Part shown: positions 47,166-54,166 of the stretch, piece by piece
How the letters are laid out: each line of letters begins with the position of its first letter
Numbering within the stretch: the stretch's first letter is position 1
Assembly: GCA_903877165.1 (NCBI GenBank)
Contig: CAIRCU010000044.1
Location: 19,881-83,880 of the forward strand
DNA: 64,000 nucleotides
Origin: Methanobacteriota archaeon
GTDB taxonomy: Archaea; Thermoplasmatota; E2; DHVEG-1
Direction: 5' to 3'
Notes under the pieces: generated by a model
Seen by the model: the letters and a program-made list of their open reading frames with translations, nothing else
What the model was told of the DNA's origin: nothing
The model's database searches: none
Program-made: the position numbers and the translations under genes

Positions 47166-47924
47166 TCAGTGGAGGGGGAGTTCGAGGCCGTCGGTGGCCG
47201 CGATGACCGTGATGCCGAGTCGTTTCGTCATGTCATCCGCGAGAGTCTGGGGCTCTGCCTTGACGAGCGTCATCCCGAAGTGGGTGAGGACCGCAAGCTT
47301 GGGGTGGTTCGCGGCTATGATCATCTCCGCCTCTGGGAGCGCGAGGTGTTGGATCCCGTGTTTTTTCTCCTGGAGGACTACGTTGATGACGAGGAGGTCT
47401 CCGGGGAACTGCGCGGAAAGCTCCGGGAAGTACTCAGTGTCCGTGATCAGGGAGACGGACTCGTTTCTACCGTTGACCGTGATGCCGTAGGTTTCGACGC
47501 TGTGATGCAGCTGCTGAGATGTGGTGAAGGATAGGGTGCCGAGGGTGTACCGCTGGCAGGGGTCAAGGGCCGTGATCTGGTTGACCTGCTGTCGGGCGTG
47601 TTTGAATATCACGGGATCGTCGATGAGTGCGTCGTGTGGAGCGAAGACCGTGCCTTTCCTGTGGAAGCCGCCGTTGGTCATCGCCTCGATCATGATGTTG
47701 ACGTCGTTGACGTGGTCGAGATGCCGGTGCGTCAGCAGGATGCCATCCAGCTGAGCAGGGTCCAGCTTCGGCTGGCTGCCAAGGCAGCGTAGCAAGCAGC
47801 CTGGGCCGGGGTCGATGAGCAGGTTGGTCCCATCCAATGAGAGCCACAGTCCTCCCGATGCCCGGAGTTGATGCATCACAACGAACCGAGCGCCCGCCGT
47901 CCCGAGGAATTTCAGAAACCCCAT
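47166..47924 (-). CDS. Metallo-beta-lactamase-fold hydrolase
   Basis: 252 residues from ATG 47924. LTHRHLDHVND near 68 is the metal-binding HxHxDH motif. Later His and Asp ligands are in LITDTEYFPEL and VLTHFGMTL. A palindromic TATA (GTTTAAAC, 47948-47955) centred 27-28 nt before the ATG predicts a leaderless transcript, which supports this start over an upstream one at 48017. Substrate unknown; related proteins include cyclic-nucleotide and tRNA-processing hydrolases. Confidence 0.85.
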   Translation of the reverse strand: MGFLKFLGTAGARFVVMHQLRASGGLWLSLDGTNLLIDPGPGCLLRCLGSQPKLDPAQLDGILLTHRHLDHVNDVNIMIEAMTNGGFHRKGTVFAPHDALIDDPVIFKHARQQVNQITALDPCQRYTLGTLSFTTSQQLHHSVETYGITVNGRNESVSLITDTEYFPELSAQFPGDLLVINVVLQEKKHGIQHLALPEAEMIIAANHPKLAVLTHFGMTLVKAEPQTLADDMTKRLGITVIAATDGLELPLH

Positions 47925-47997
47925 TGGCTCGGGAATGGGACGGGGTCGTTTAAACCCTGTGGGAAAGGTTTTTAGATGCCACTGCGGTTTTTTGGTC
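47925..47997. promoter_or_regulatory. Divergent promoter with palindromic TATA box GTTTAAAC
   Basis: The 8-bp palindrome at 47948-47955 is equidistant from two plausible starts. To the left it is about 27 nt from the hydrolase ATG; to the right it predicts a start near 47979, giving a 19-nt leader before the repair gene at 47998. Confidence 0.5.
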
Positions 47998-48942
47998 ATG
48001 GATCTTTTCGAGTACACCTATAATCTCATCCGTCAGGTGCCCGCGGGGCATGTCACGTCGTACGGGGCGGTTGCTGAGGCCCTGGGAGACCGTGTGGCTG
48101 CGCGCGCTGTCGGCCGGATGATGAACCAGAATCCTGACCCTGAGGGCATGCCATGTTTCAAGGTCGTGCATTCCGATGGGCGTCTTGGCGGGTTCGGCCT
48201 GGGGATTCAGGACAAGGTCCGGCGGCTTGCCGCGGACCATGTGCGCGTGCGCGACGGCAAGGTCGTTGACTTTCCCAAGGTATTTTTCAACGAGTTTGCG
48301 ACGGAGTTTCCGTTGCGGCAACTGCGTCGGGAACAGCAGCGTCTGAGTCAGAAGGTCTGTGTGGAAGACGACTATGGGTCCCTTGATGTCATCGCAGGTG
48401 TTGACGTGGCGTACCCGCAGGATGAGTTCGCGCAGGCCTTCGGTGCGTACATCGCGCTTGATGCGCGGACGGGTGAGGTCGTGGAGGAGCGGACGGTGTC
48501 GTTGTCCACCCGGTTCCCGTTCATCCCGACGTATTTCTCCTATCGTGAGGTTCCTTTTGTGCAGCAGCTGCTAGAGATGGTGGCGACGCCACCGTCAGTC
48601 GTCCTGCTGGATGGGCAGGGGATATTGCATCCGGTGCGGTGCGGGCTCGCCAGTCACGCCGGAGTCGTCTGCGATATGCCGACGATAGGGGTTGCGAAAA
48701 GCCGTCTATACGGGACCTGTGAGAACGGGTTCGTGGTTGCGGATGGGGAGCGTCGTGGCGTCACCGTCTGTTCAGGGTCGGCGAGGCGCCCGTTGTTCGT
48801 CTCTCCGGGACATCGCGTCTCGTTGCAGTCAAGTGAACGGATTGTGCGGCAGGTGTCTCGGCAGAAGAATCCAGAGCCGCTGCGGCTCGCGCATATGCTC
48901 GCAGTCCGGTGTCTACGGGAGGAGCGGCAGGTCGTTGCTTGA
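47998..48942 (+). CDS. Alkylguanine-transferase-like domain fused to endonuclease V
   Basis: 314 residues. Residues 1-95 form an O6-alkylguanine-DNA alkyltransferase C-terminal-type domain with the reactive-cysteine motif as MPCFKVVHSDG (Cys53; the usual PCHRV histidine is Phe). Residues about 105-310 are endonuclease V with GVDVAYP (Asp136), YREVPF, LLDGQGILHP and GVAKSRL, which cuts near deaminated bases such as inosine. The same fusion has been described in Ferroplasma and Thermoplasma, where both activities were shown for the Ferroplasma protein. Its 3' end overlaps the convergent dtdA by 30 nt. Confidence 0.92.
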   Translation: MDLFEYTYNLIRQVPAGHVTSYGAVAEALGDRVAARAVGRMMNQNPDPEGMPCFKVVHSDGRLGGFGLGIQDKVRRLAADHVRVRDGKVVDFPKVFFNEFATEFPLRQLRREQQRLSQKVCVEDDYGSLDVIAGVDVAYPQDEFAQAFGAYIALDARTGEVVEERTVSLSTRFPFIPTYFSYREVPFVQQLLEMVATPPSVVLLDGQGILHPVRCGLASHAGVVCDMPTIGVAKSRLYGTCENGFVVADGERRGVTVCSGSARRPLFVSPGHRVSLQSSERIVRQVSRQKNPEPLRLAHMLAVRCLREERQVVA

Positions 48943-49776
48943 GACGACGGGTATCCCGTGAGCGGTGCACCAGGCTGTGAGGGCCGTGACCTGTGATTTC
49001 TTGAGTTCTTTGCGGTGCAGGTACGCGCCGGTCACCCCTGGGGTAGCGTTGAAGGCGTGGAGGAGCATCTCGTCGTCGATGGTCTCGGTGAGGTGATAGG
49101 TGGGGAGCATGTGGCCGAAGGCGACGTTGCGTTGTAAGGCGACGTCGGTGAACCGGGGGGCGTAGTGGCCGCCGCCGATGCCGACGAGGATGGGGATGTC
49201 AGGCGGTCTGGCAGAGAGTGTTGGGAGGAGGTCGAGGAGCGCGCTTGCGATGAGCTCTGCGGGTGGCTTTTCCTGCCATTGGGTTTCGGTGCTGCCGACT
49301 TCGACGAAGAGGGTGGGGATGGTGAGGTACGGGCCGTGGTGGGTGACTTCGTAGCAGACCTTGTAGAGGAGGTTGGTCTGCTGGACGCGGATGTGGATGC
49401 GGCGGAGCAGCTGGGCCATGGCGTAGGGGGCGGCGGGGACGAGGGTGCGGGGCTGGCCTCCGAACTGGGCGTCCGCGTAGTTGCCGATGGGATGCACGGT
49501 GAGGGTCGGCTCCCCGGTCTTGCTCCGGTGCCGGGAGAGGAAGATGGCGAGGGTCGGGGTGACGCCAAGGGTGCTGAGGAGTTCATCCTGGAGATGTTCA
49601 TGACGGATTTTTTTGTCCGGGATGGTGACCAGGATGCTGTCGCTGAGGGCTGGTGCACGGTAGACGGGTGCGGAGAAGAAGGTGCCTTCGCATGTCCAAG
49701 GATGAAGACTTAGTAGGCTGTCTTTGATGTTGGTGCTGGCCGGGTCTTCGCTGGAGGAGACGAGAAGGATAGTCAT
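48913..49776 (-). CDS. dtdA: D-aminoacyl-tRNA deacylase, archaeal type
   Basis: 287 residues. Removes D-amino acids wrongly attached to tRNA. VGIGGGHYAPRFTDVALQRN near 195 and the preceding VEVGSTETQW are the metal-binding signatures of the archaeal/plant DtdA (GEK1) family. It lies 27 nt after a 49-codon gene on the same strand and overlaps the endonuclease V gene tail to tail. Confidence 0.92.
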   Translation of the reverse strand: MTILLVSSSEDPASTNIKDSLLSLHPWTCEGTFFSAPVYRAPALSDSILVTIPDKKIRHEHLQDELLSTLGVTPTLAIFLSRHRSKTGEPTLTVHPIGNYADAQFGGQPRTLVPAAPYAMAQLLRRIHIRVQQTNLLYKVCYEVTHHGPYLTIPTLFVEVGSTETQWQEKPPAELIASALLDLLPTLSARPPDIPILVGIGGGHYAPRFTDVALQRNVAFGHMLPTYHLTETIDDEMLLHAFNATPGVTGAYLHRKELKKSQVTALTAWCTAHGIPVVSSNDLPLLP

Positions 49777-49803
49777 GCAGAAGGAGAAAACCAGGTGCGT
49801 GTT

Positions 49804-49953
49804 TTAGTAGTTTGCGGGTGCGAGCTTGACGGTGCGTTTGAGGCGGTCGATGATGACAATGCGGTGGATGCGTTCCTCAAGGGTGCAGATCTTGGCGATG
49901 TCTTGCAGTTCACATACCTCTTCTTCGGTGGAGAGCAGGCCGATAACCATCAT
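49804..49953 (-). CDS. Small protein, 49 aa, upstream of dtdA
   Basis: ATG 49953 to TAA 49804, beginning MMVIGLLSTEEEVCELQDIA. No Shine-Dalgarno is seen, but a TTTATAA box centred at about 49980 lies 27 nt before the ATG, which is the spacing for leaderless transcripts. It is 27 nt upstream of dtdA and probably cotranscribed. The sequence is acidic then basic, with two cysteines. No family recognised. Confidence 0.55.
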   Translation of the reverse strand: MMVIGLLSTEEEVCELQDIAKICTLEERIHRIVIIDRLKRTVKLAPANY

Positions 49954-50019
49954 CAGATGAAGGGGTCGCTGTCATGATTATAAAGGCTTGTTGTACAGGC
50001 CTTGTCGAATGACCCTGAC

Positions 50020-50244
50020 TTAGGGGGTGGTGAAATACTGTTTGATGTTGTCCTCTGTTTCTTCCGCGGTCAGGGTCTTCTCGTATTCCTTGTGGGTGAA
50101 GAAGCTCAGGTAGCTAGCGGCAATGCGGTTGAGGTAGTAGCCGATGACCTCGATTTCCCGAGGGGAGAATCCTTCTTCGTAGAGCCGGCAGTTGATCTCG
50201 TGCGCCTTCTTGCGAATCTCCTCAAACGTGTGTGTGTCTTCCAT
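50020..50244 (-). CDS. Small helical protein, 74 aa, unknown
   Basis: The start at ATG 50244 (MEDTHTFEEIRKKAHEINCR) is chosen because a TTTTATA box at 50281-50287 predicts transcription from about 50257; an upstream ATG at 50268 would lie before that point. The protein is highly charged and helical, with GYYLNRIAASYLSFF in the middle. No domain is recognised. It is divergent from queD. Confidence 0.68.
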   Translation of the reverse strand: MEDTHTFEEIRKKAHEINCRLYEEGFSPREIEVIGYYLNRIAASYLSFFTHKEYEKTLTAEETEDNIKQYFTTP

Positions 50245-50340
50245 GCAATCCCATCCTAGATGTGACATCCGCTGGCTGGTTATAAAAGGTATCGCTTTCC
50301 CGAACGTTTAATAGGACCGAACTGTATTCCCAGCGGTCGC

Positions 50341-50697
50341 ATGAACACGATGAGGATTGGCTGCGAGTTTTCGTTCGACGCCGGACATTTCATCCCTGGG
50401 CATCAGGGGCCGTGCCGGCAGATCCATGGGCATACCTACCGCCTCGAGGTCGTCGTGGAAGGGCCTGTGAAAGACAGCGGCATGGTTATGGACTTCCAGA
50501 CGGTCAAGGACGTGGTGCACCGTGAGGTGCTCTCAGCCCTGGACCATCATCTCCTCAACGACGTGATAGAGAACCCGACGGTCGAAGCCTGCATCGAATG
50601 GATCTGGGCCCGCCTACAGCATCATCTACCGCTCGCCTCGGTGAAGCTATGGGAAGGCGAGGGAAAATGGGCGGAGAAGACCGCCTCCTCGAGGTAG
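50341..50697 (+). CDS. queD: 6-Pyruvoyl-tetrahydropterin synthase/QueD family protein
   Basis: 118 residues. Zinc ligands are visible in FDAGHF and QIHGHTYR, with a preceding Cys (GPCRQIHGH) as the catalytic residue. It converts dihydroneopterin triphosphate to a pterin or to 6-carboxytetrahydropterin for archaeosine synthesis. GTTTAATA at about 50305-50312 is a plausible TATA box. An internal ATG at 50350 is an alternative start. The UbiA gene follows after 8 nt. Confidence 0.88.
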   Translation: MNTMRIGCEFSFDAGHFIPGHQGPCRQIHGHTYRLEVVVEGPVKDSGMVMDFQTVKDVVHREVLSALDHHLLNDVIENPTVEACIEWIWARLQHHLPLASVKLWEGEGKWAEKTASSR

Positions 50698-50705
50698 GGC
50701 TTGGC

Positions 50706-51716
50706 ATGGGTGGCAGACTGCGGCAGTACCTGAGGCTCGTACGCCCGTACGGCATGCTGTTCTTAGGTCTCGCCCCAGTGTTCGGTGCGGTCGCTAACGG
50801 GGAGTTCAACCCCGTCCTCCTTCTGCTGCTGTTTTCCATAGGGATGCTCTACCACGTCTTCACCTTCGTACATAACGACATCGTCGACATGGCCGTTGAC
50901 TCACGATCCAGCTATGTGGCGACCCGGCCCTTGCCTGCTGGAGCGGTTCCTAAAGCACATGCCGAGGAGATTGCCGCCAGTGCCGTCGTAGTCATGGTGG
51001 CACTCGCCACATGTACATGGTCTATTGCCACAATCGTCCTCGTTCTTATCGCAGTGTGTTGCGCCGTGACGTATAATATGCTCAGCAAGCGTCTTCCTTT
51101 CCTGGAATGTGTCCTCGGCCTGGGGGTGTTTTCTTTGGCACTGGCGGGCGCGATGATTGCCACGACCACCGTGTCTCCGCTGTCGTGGCTCGTCGCCGTG
51201 GCGTTCTACCTGCAGTGGGTGTTCAGCGTCGGCGTCACCGCGAACCTCAAGGACGTCGAGGAGGACGCTAAAAGCAAGGTCTATACCTCACCGACGGTCT
51301 TCGGTGTCACCGCGACGAACGGGAAGACAACGATTCCCTGGTTGTTCCGCGTCTACGCCGCCGGCATCTCTGTTGCCTTTCTCGGGGTCCTCGGCCTGCC
51401 ATTTCTTCTGGGTCTGGTCGCAGGCGGAATCGATGGACTCCCAATCCCCCTCGTCTGCTACACCATTGTTTCATTGCTACTTCTGCTGACCACGGTGCTG
51501 CTCCTTCGCGGTCCGTCGCCCTCACGGGACACCTTCCTGCGCATCACCGGGGTCCATGAGGGGTTCAGCCTCCTGCTCGTCCCATTAGTCCTTTCGGCCA
51601 TGTTGCTCTCAGCCATCGGACCCGGCGGCCTGCTACTCATCCTAGGCGTCATCATCGTCTGGCCGCTCAGCTGGTTCCGCCTCCTGTATGGAAAAACACT
51701 GATACCCCTCGAATAA
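50706..51716 (+). CDS. UbiA-family prenyltransferase, unknown acceptor
   Basis: 336 residues from ATG 50706, with GAGGT about 11 nt upstream; a longer frame would overlap queD by 100 nt and is not supported. About eight or nine membrane helices. Aspartate motifs VHNDIVDMAVD near 60 and ANLKDVEEDAKSK near 178 bind Mg-prenyl diphosphate. Possible roles are digeranylgeranylglyceryl-phosphate synthesis or another prenylated lipid or quinone. It is the third UbiA gene in the window. Confidence 0.86.
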   Translation: MGGRLRQYLRLVRPYGMLFLGLAPVFGAVANGEFNPVLLLLLFSIGMLYHVFTFVHNDIVDMAVDSRSSYVATRPLPAGAVPKAHAEEIAASAVVVMVALATCTWSIATIVLVLIAVCCAVTYNMLSKRLPFLECVLGLGVFSLALAGAMIATTTVSPLSWLVAVAFYLQWVFSVGVTANLKDVEEDAKSKVYTSPTVFGVTATNGKTTIPWLFRVYAAGISVAFLGVLGLPFLLGLVAGGIDGLPIPLVCYTIVSLLLLLTTVLLLRGPSPSRDTFLRITGVHEGFSLLLVPLVLSAMLLSAIGPGGLLLILGVIIVWPLSWFRLLYGKTLIPLE

Positions 51717-51795
51717 CATCTGTATTTCTTTCTAATTCCATAACGGTTATATAGAGAGAAATCGTTTCAAGTAACAAAATAAGGAGAGGTGAAAG

Positions 51796-52041
51796 ATGGT
51801 TACCATAAAAGAAATCAAGAGCACGATATCGGTAGCAATAGCAGCAGCATTTGGTTTCATCATCGCCTTAATCTGGAAAGACGTTATCGTAGGAATCGTG
51901 AATATGACCGGATTAAGTGTCACGGCCCCAACCAATATGAATAGCGCGGTTGTTGCAGTAGTAACAGCTCTCGTACTGACAATTATTTGTGTCCTTGGGA
52001 TAGTTTATATCTCAAAATGGGGTGGCGTAGTACAAAAGTAG
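51796..52041 (+). CDS. DUF5654-like small membrane protein, 81 aa
   Basis: Two membrane helices (about 10-38 and 48-70) with an Ala-rich first helix. GGAGAGG lies 7 nt before the ATG, and a TTATATAG box at about 51748-51755 gives a short leader. Small proteins with this layout (MVTIKEIKSTISVAIAAAFG) are widespread in Thermoplasmatota and other archaea but have no known function. A T-run follows the stop. Confidence 0.75.
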   Translation: MVTIKEIKSTISVAIAAAFGFIIALIWKDVIVGIVNMTGLSVTAPTNMNSAVVAVVTALVLTIICVLGIVYISKWGGVVQK

Positions 52042-52075
52042 AACCATTCCCTTTTTTTTATTTTTTTCTTTAGAG

Positions 52076-52405
52076 TTATACTGTGCATCCGCATTTTTTC
52101 TGTCGTAATAAAAGAACTTGTTCATCAGGCGAATCGACAAAGACGTCCTGCTGGCTCGCTCCTGTAGCAAATGCGATGTCCAACGGGCTGAAATGATGAT
52201 ACCCCCGCCGTACCATCTCGCTTACTATTTGCTCATGCCGCAGGTATAATGCTTTTTGTTTTCCCTTCCAGCGCAGTGTCTCCGGATGATTGGCGTACCC
52301 TTTTTTCTGATGGATGAGAATAGACCAGATCGCATGCAGCTCCCTGTGCTCACCGAGCAGATGGCTACGGCATAGCTGCCGAGGCGAGACGTCCCAGATT
52401 CGCAT
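52076..52405 (-). CDS. Pyrimidine-dimer DNA glycosylase-like protein
   Basis: 109 residues from ATG 52405, 10 nt after the htpX stop; ATG 52426, overlapping htpX, is possible. MRIWDVSPRQLCRSHLLGEH and KKGYANHPETLRWKGKQKAL are conserved in the small family related to T4 endonuclease V, which removes UV dimers. The C-terminus KKCGCTV is also seen in members I recall. Activity unproven. Confidence 0.65.
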   Translation of the reverse strand: MRIWDVSPRQLCRSHLLGEHRELHAIWSILIHQKKGYANHPETLRWKGKQKALYLRHEQIVSEMVRRGYHHFSPLDIAFATGASQQDVFVDSPDEQVLLLRQKKCGCTV

Positions 52406-52415
52406 ACACAGCTTC

Positions 52416-53393
52416 TTACGAGGCATACTGTAGGCTGGCGAGGTGCTTGATGCGCTTCACCACGTTGGGGTGCGTCCCGAAGATCTCCAGGAACCGTGCG
52501 CCGGCACGTAGGTTGATCTTCTTGCCGGCGAGCATCATCAGTTCGTTCTGGTCGATGACGCCGTCCTTGTTGAGGTCGATCTCCTGGACGTCGCGGATTT
52601 CCTCCATCGCCCGACCCGGGTCGTTGATGAAGAACGCCTTCATGCCGTTTGTCTGTTTGAGCAGCTGCTTGGGTGCCTTCGCGCTCCACGTCGTCAGCTT
52701 ATACAAAGCGGTCGCGAGATGCATCGGCGGGCAGCCCAGCTGTGCGCTTCCCTCATCCGCGTAGTACTCCCGGATTCGAGAGCCGTACATCACCAGCAGG
52801 TTCGTGATGAAATACACGGCGAGCGCCAGGAGCCCGACGGCGACGGTACCGCCGCTGTTGCGGTCACGCTGCCCCATCCCGCCCCAGAAGAACGAGATGT
52901 AGATCATGTAGAAAATCATGGGGATGACGCTGAGCATCGTGATGATCATGACGTCCCGGTGGCGGACGTGTGAAATCTCATGGCCGAGCACCGCTTTAAG
53001 CTCGTCATCGGTGAGCAGGTCCAATATTCCCTTGGTGACGCAGACGCGCGCCCCGCGCTTCGTACGCCCGAACGCGAACGCATTCGGGATGTTCAGCTGC
53101 GAGATGCCGACCTTCGGCTTGTTCGGCAGCCCCGCCTGTTGTGCGAGCTGCGCGACCATCGCATGCAGCTTGGGGTACTCCTGCTCGCTGACGTATTTCA
53201 CCTTCATGGACCACTCGACGATTTTTGGGCCGATGAGGAACTGCACAAGGACGAGCAATAACGCCGCGACAAATGTGAAGAGCAGGAATGAAACCCCGCT
53301 CAGGTTAAGCAGATACCCAATCGCCGAGATGATTCCAAACAGGATGCCGAACATCAAGGCGACCAGTAGGTACAATCTCAATTGAAGCCACAT
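52416..53393 (-). CDS. htpX: HtpX-like M48 zinc metalloprotease with an EF-hand insertion
   Basis: 325 residues from ATG 53393. Two N-terminal membrane helices, the zinc motif HEISH (138-142) and a third-ligand segment REYYADEGSA (about 209-218) are typical of HtpX, which degrades damaged membrane proteins on the cytoplasmic side. Unusual is residues 273-284, DLNKDGVIDQNE, a perfect 12-residue EF-hand calcium loop placed near the C-terminus. That suggests calcium-dependent control (inference). The preceding extension in the same frame lacks support. Confidence 0.9.
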   Translation of the reverse strand: MWLQLRLYLLVALMFGILFGIISAIGYLLNLSGVSFLLFTFVAALLLVLVQFLIGPKIVEWSMKVKYVSEQEYPKLHAMVAQLAQQAGLPNKPKVGISQLNIPNAFAFGRTKRGARVCVTKGILDLLTDDELKAVLGHEISHVRHRDVMIITMLSVIPMIFYMIYISFFWGGMGQRDRNSGGTVAVGLLALAVYFITNLLVMYGSRIREYYADEGSAQLGCPPMHLATALYKLTTWSAKAPKQLLKQTNGMKAFFINDPGRAMEEIRDVQEIDLNKDGVIDQNELMMLAGKKINLRAGARFLEIFGTHPNVVKRIKHLASLQYAS

Positions 53394-53461
53394 AATTTTC
53401 TTCAGACCTCCACAGCCAGTGTATTCAAAACAGCATTTAAAGATTACCGTCGTCAGGAGCG

Positions 53462-53986
53462 CTACCGGAGGAGCAGCAGCCCGAAGTAGTTCTGCGGAGA
53501 CGAATAGTCGACCACCACCTCGATCGGGAACCCAGCGGTCCGCGCCGTCCGGTACACATCGATGCCACAGGCCTCCATGGACGGCCGAGCCTCCTCCGGA
53601 TGCCGGCACCCATCCTTCAGACGACACGATTCGCAGAGAGTACAGGGGCCGGAGCCCAGCCCGAGCGCCTTATAATACCCTGCGAGGAACGCCTCCCGCT
53701 CCAGGGTCGCAATCAGGGCGTCCACCTCCCGCCACTCCTCAGAGCCGAAATGGATCAGGATGCCGATCTCGTACTCGTCAAGAACCCGTCGGGTCTGCTG
53801 GGGTGTCGGGGAATACGGCGGACAGGTCAGATGCTCCCCATAGCCGCCGCACCCATACTGGCATTTCAACCGCACCCACTCTGCCGTGAACACGTTCTTT
53901 GGGTCGATGACCTTGGCGTCTGTCGCCTGCAGCTCCCGAGCGCGCTTTATATAGACGGATGGCACGGGTAGCCTCGTTTTCCCCAT
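53462..53986 (-). CDS. DUF2284-like predicted metal-binding protein
   Basis: 174 residues from ATG 53986. Cysteine groups LKCQYGCGGYGEHLTCPPYS (about 41-60) and CTLCESCRLKDGCRHPE (about 115-131) indicate iron-sulfur or zinc binding. A GATATAAAA box at about 54008-54016 lies 22-30 nt upstream, suggesting a leaderless transcript. The family is common in anaerobes; function unknown. Confidence 0.82.
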   Translation of the reverse strand: MGKTRLPVPSVYIKRARELQATDAKVIDPKNVFTAEWVRLKCQYGCGGYGEHLTCPPYSPTPQQTRRVLDEYEIGILIHFGSEEWREVDALIATLEREAFLAGYYKALGLGSGPCTLCESCRLKDGCRHPEEARPSMEACGIDVYRTARTAGFPIEVVVDYSSPQNYFGLLLLR

Positions 53987-54100
53987 ACTCCCCTCATGTT
54001 CGGAAGGGATATAAAACATTCCGCCTCAGCCAAGCCGGTACGCGGGAAAATTCATCAAAGTCGTAAAACGAACCGCTGAAACATTTCAAATATAAATACA

Positions 54101-54163
54101 ATTATCCCATGGCAAACATATTTATAGTAGATGGGACTACATTCTTATTAGTAAAGGGGTGAT
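54101..54163 (+). promoter_or_regulatory. Promoter and Shine-Dalgarno of first C25 protease gene
   Basis: A block of about 26 nt (54101-54126) containing GGCAAACATATTTATA is repeated with one change before the second protease gene. The TATA element at about 54118-54125 predicts transcription from about 54148. GGGGTGAT at 54156-54163 matches the 16S 3' end and lies 3 nt before an ATA and 9 nt before an ATC. Confidence 0.65.
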
Positions 54164-54166
54164 AAA

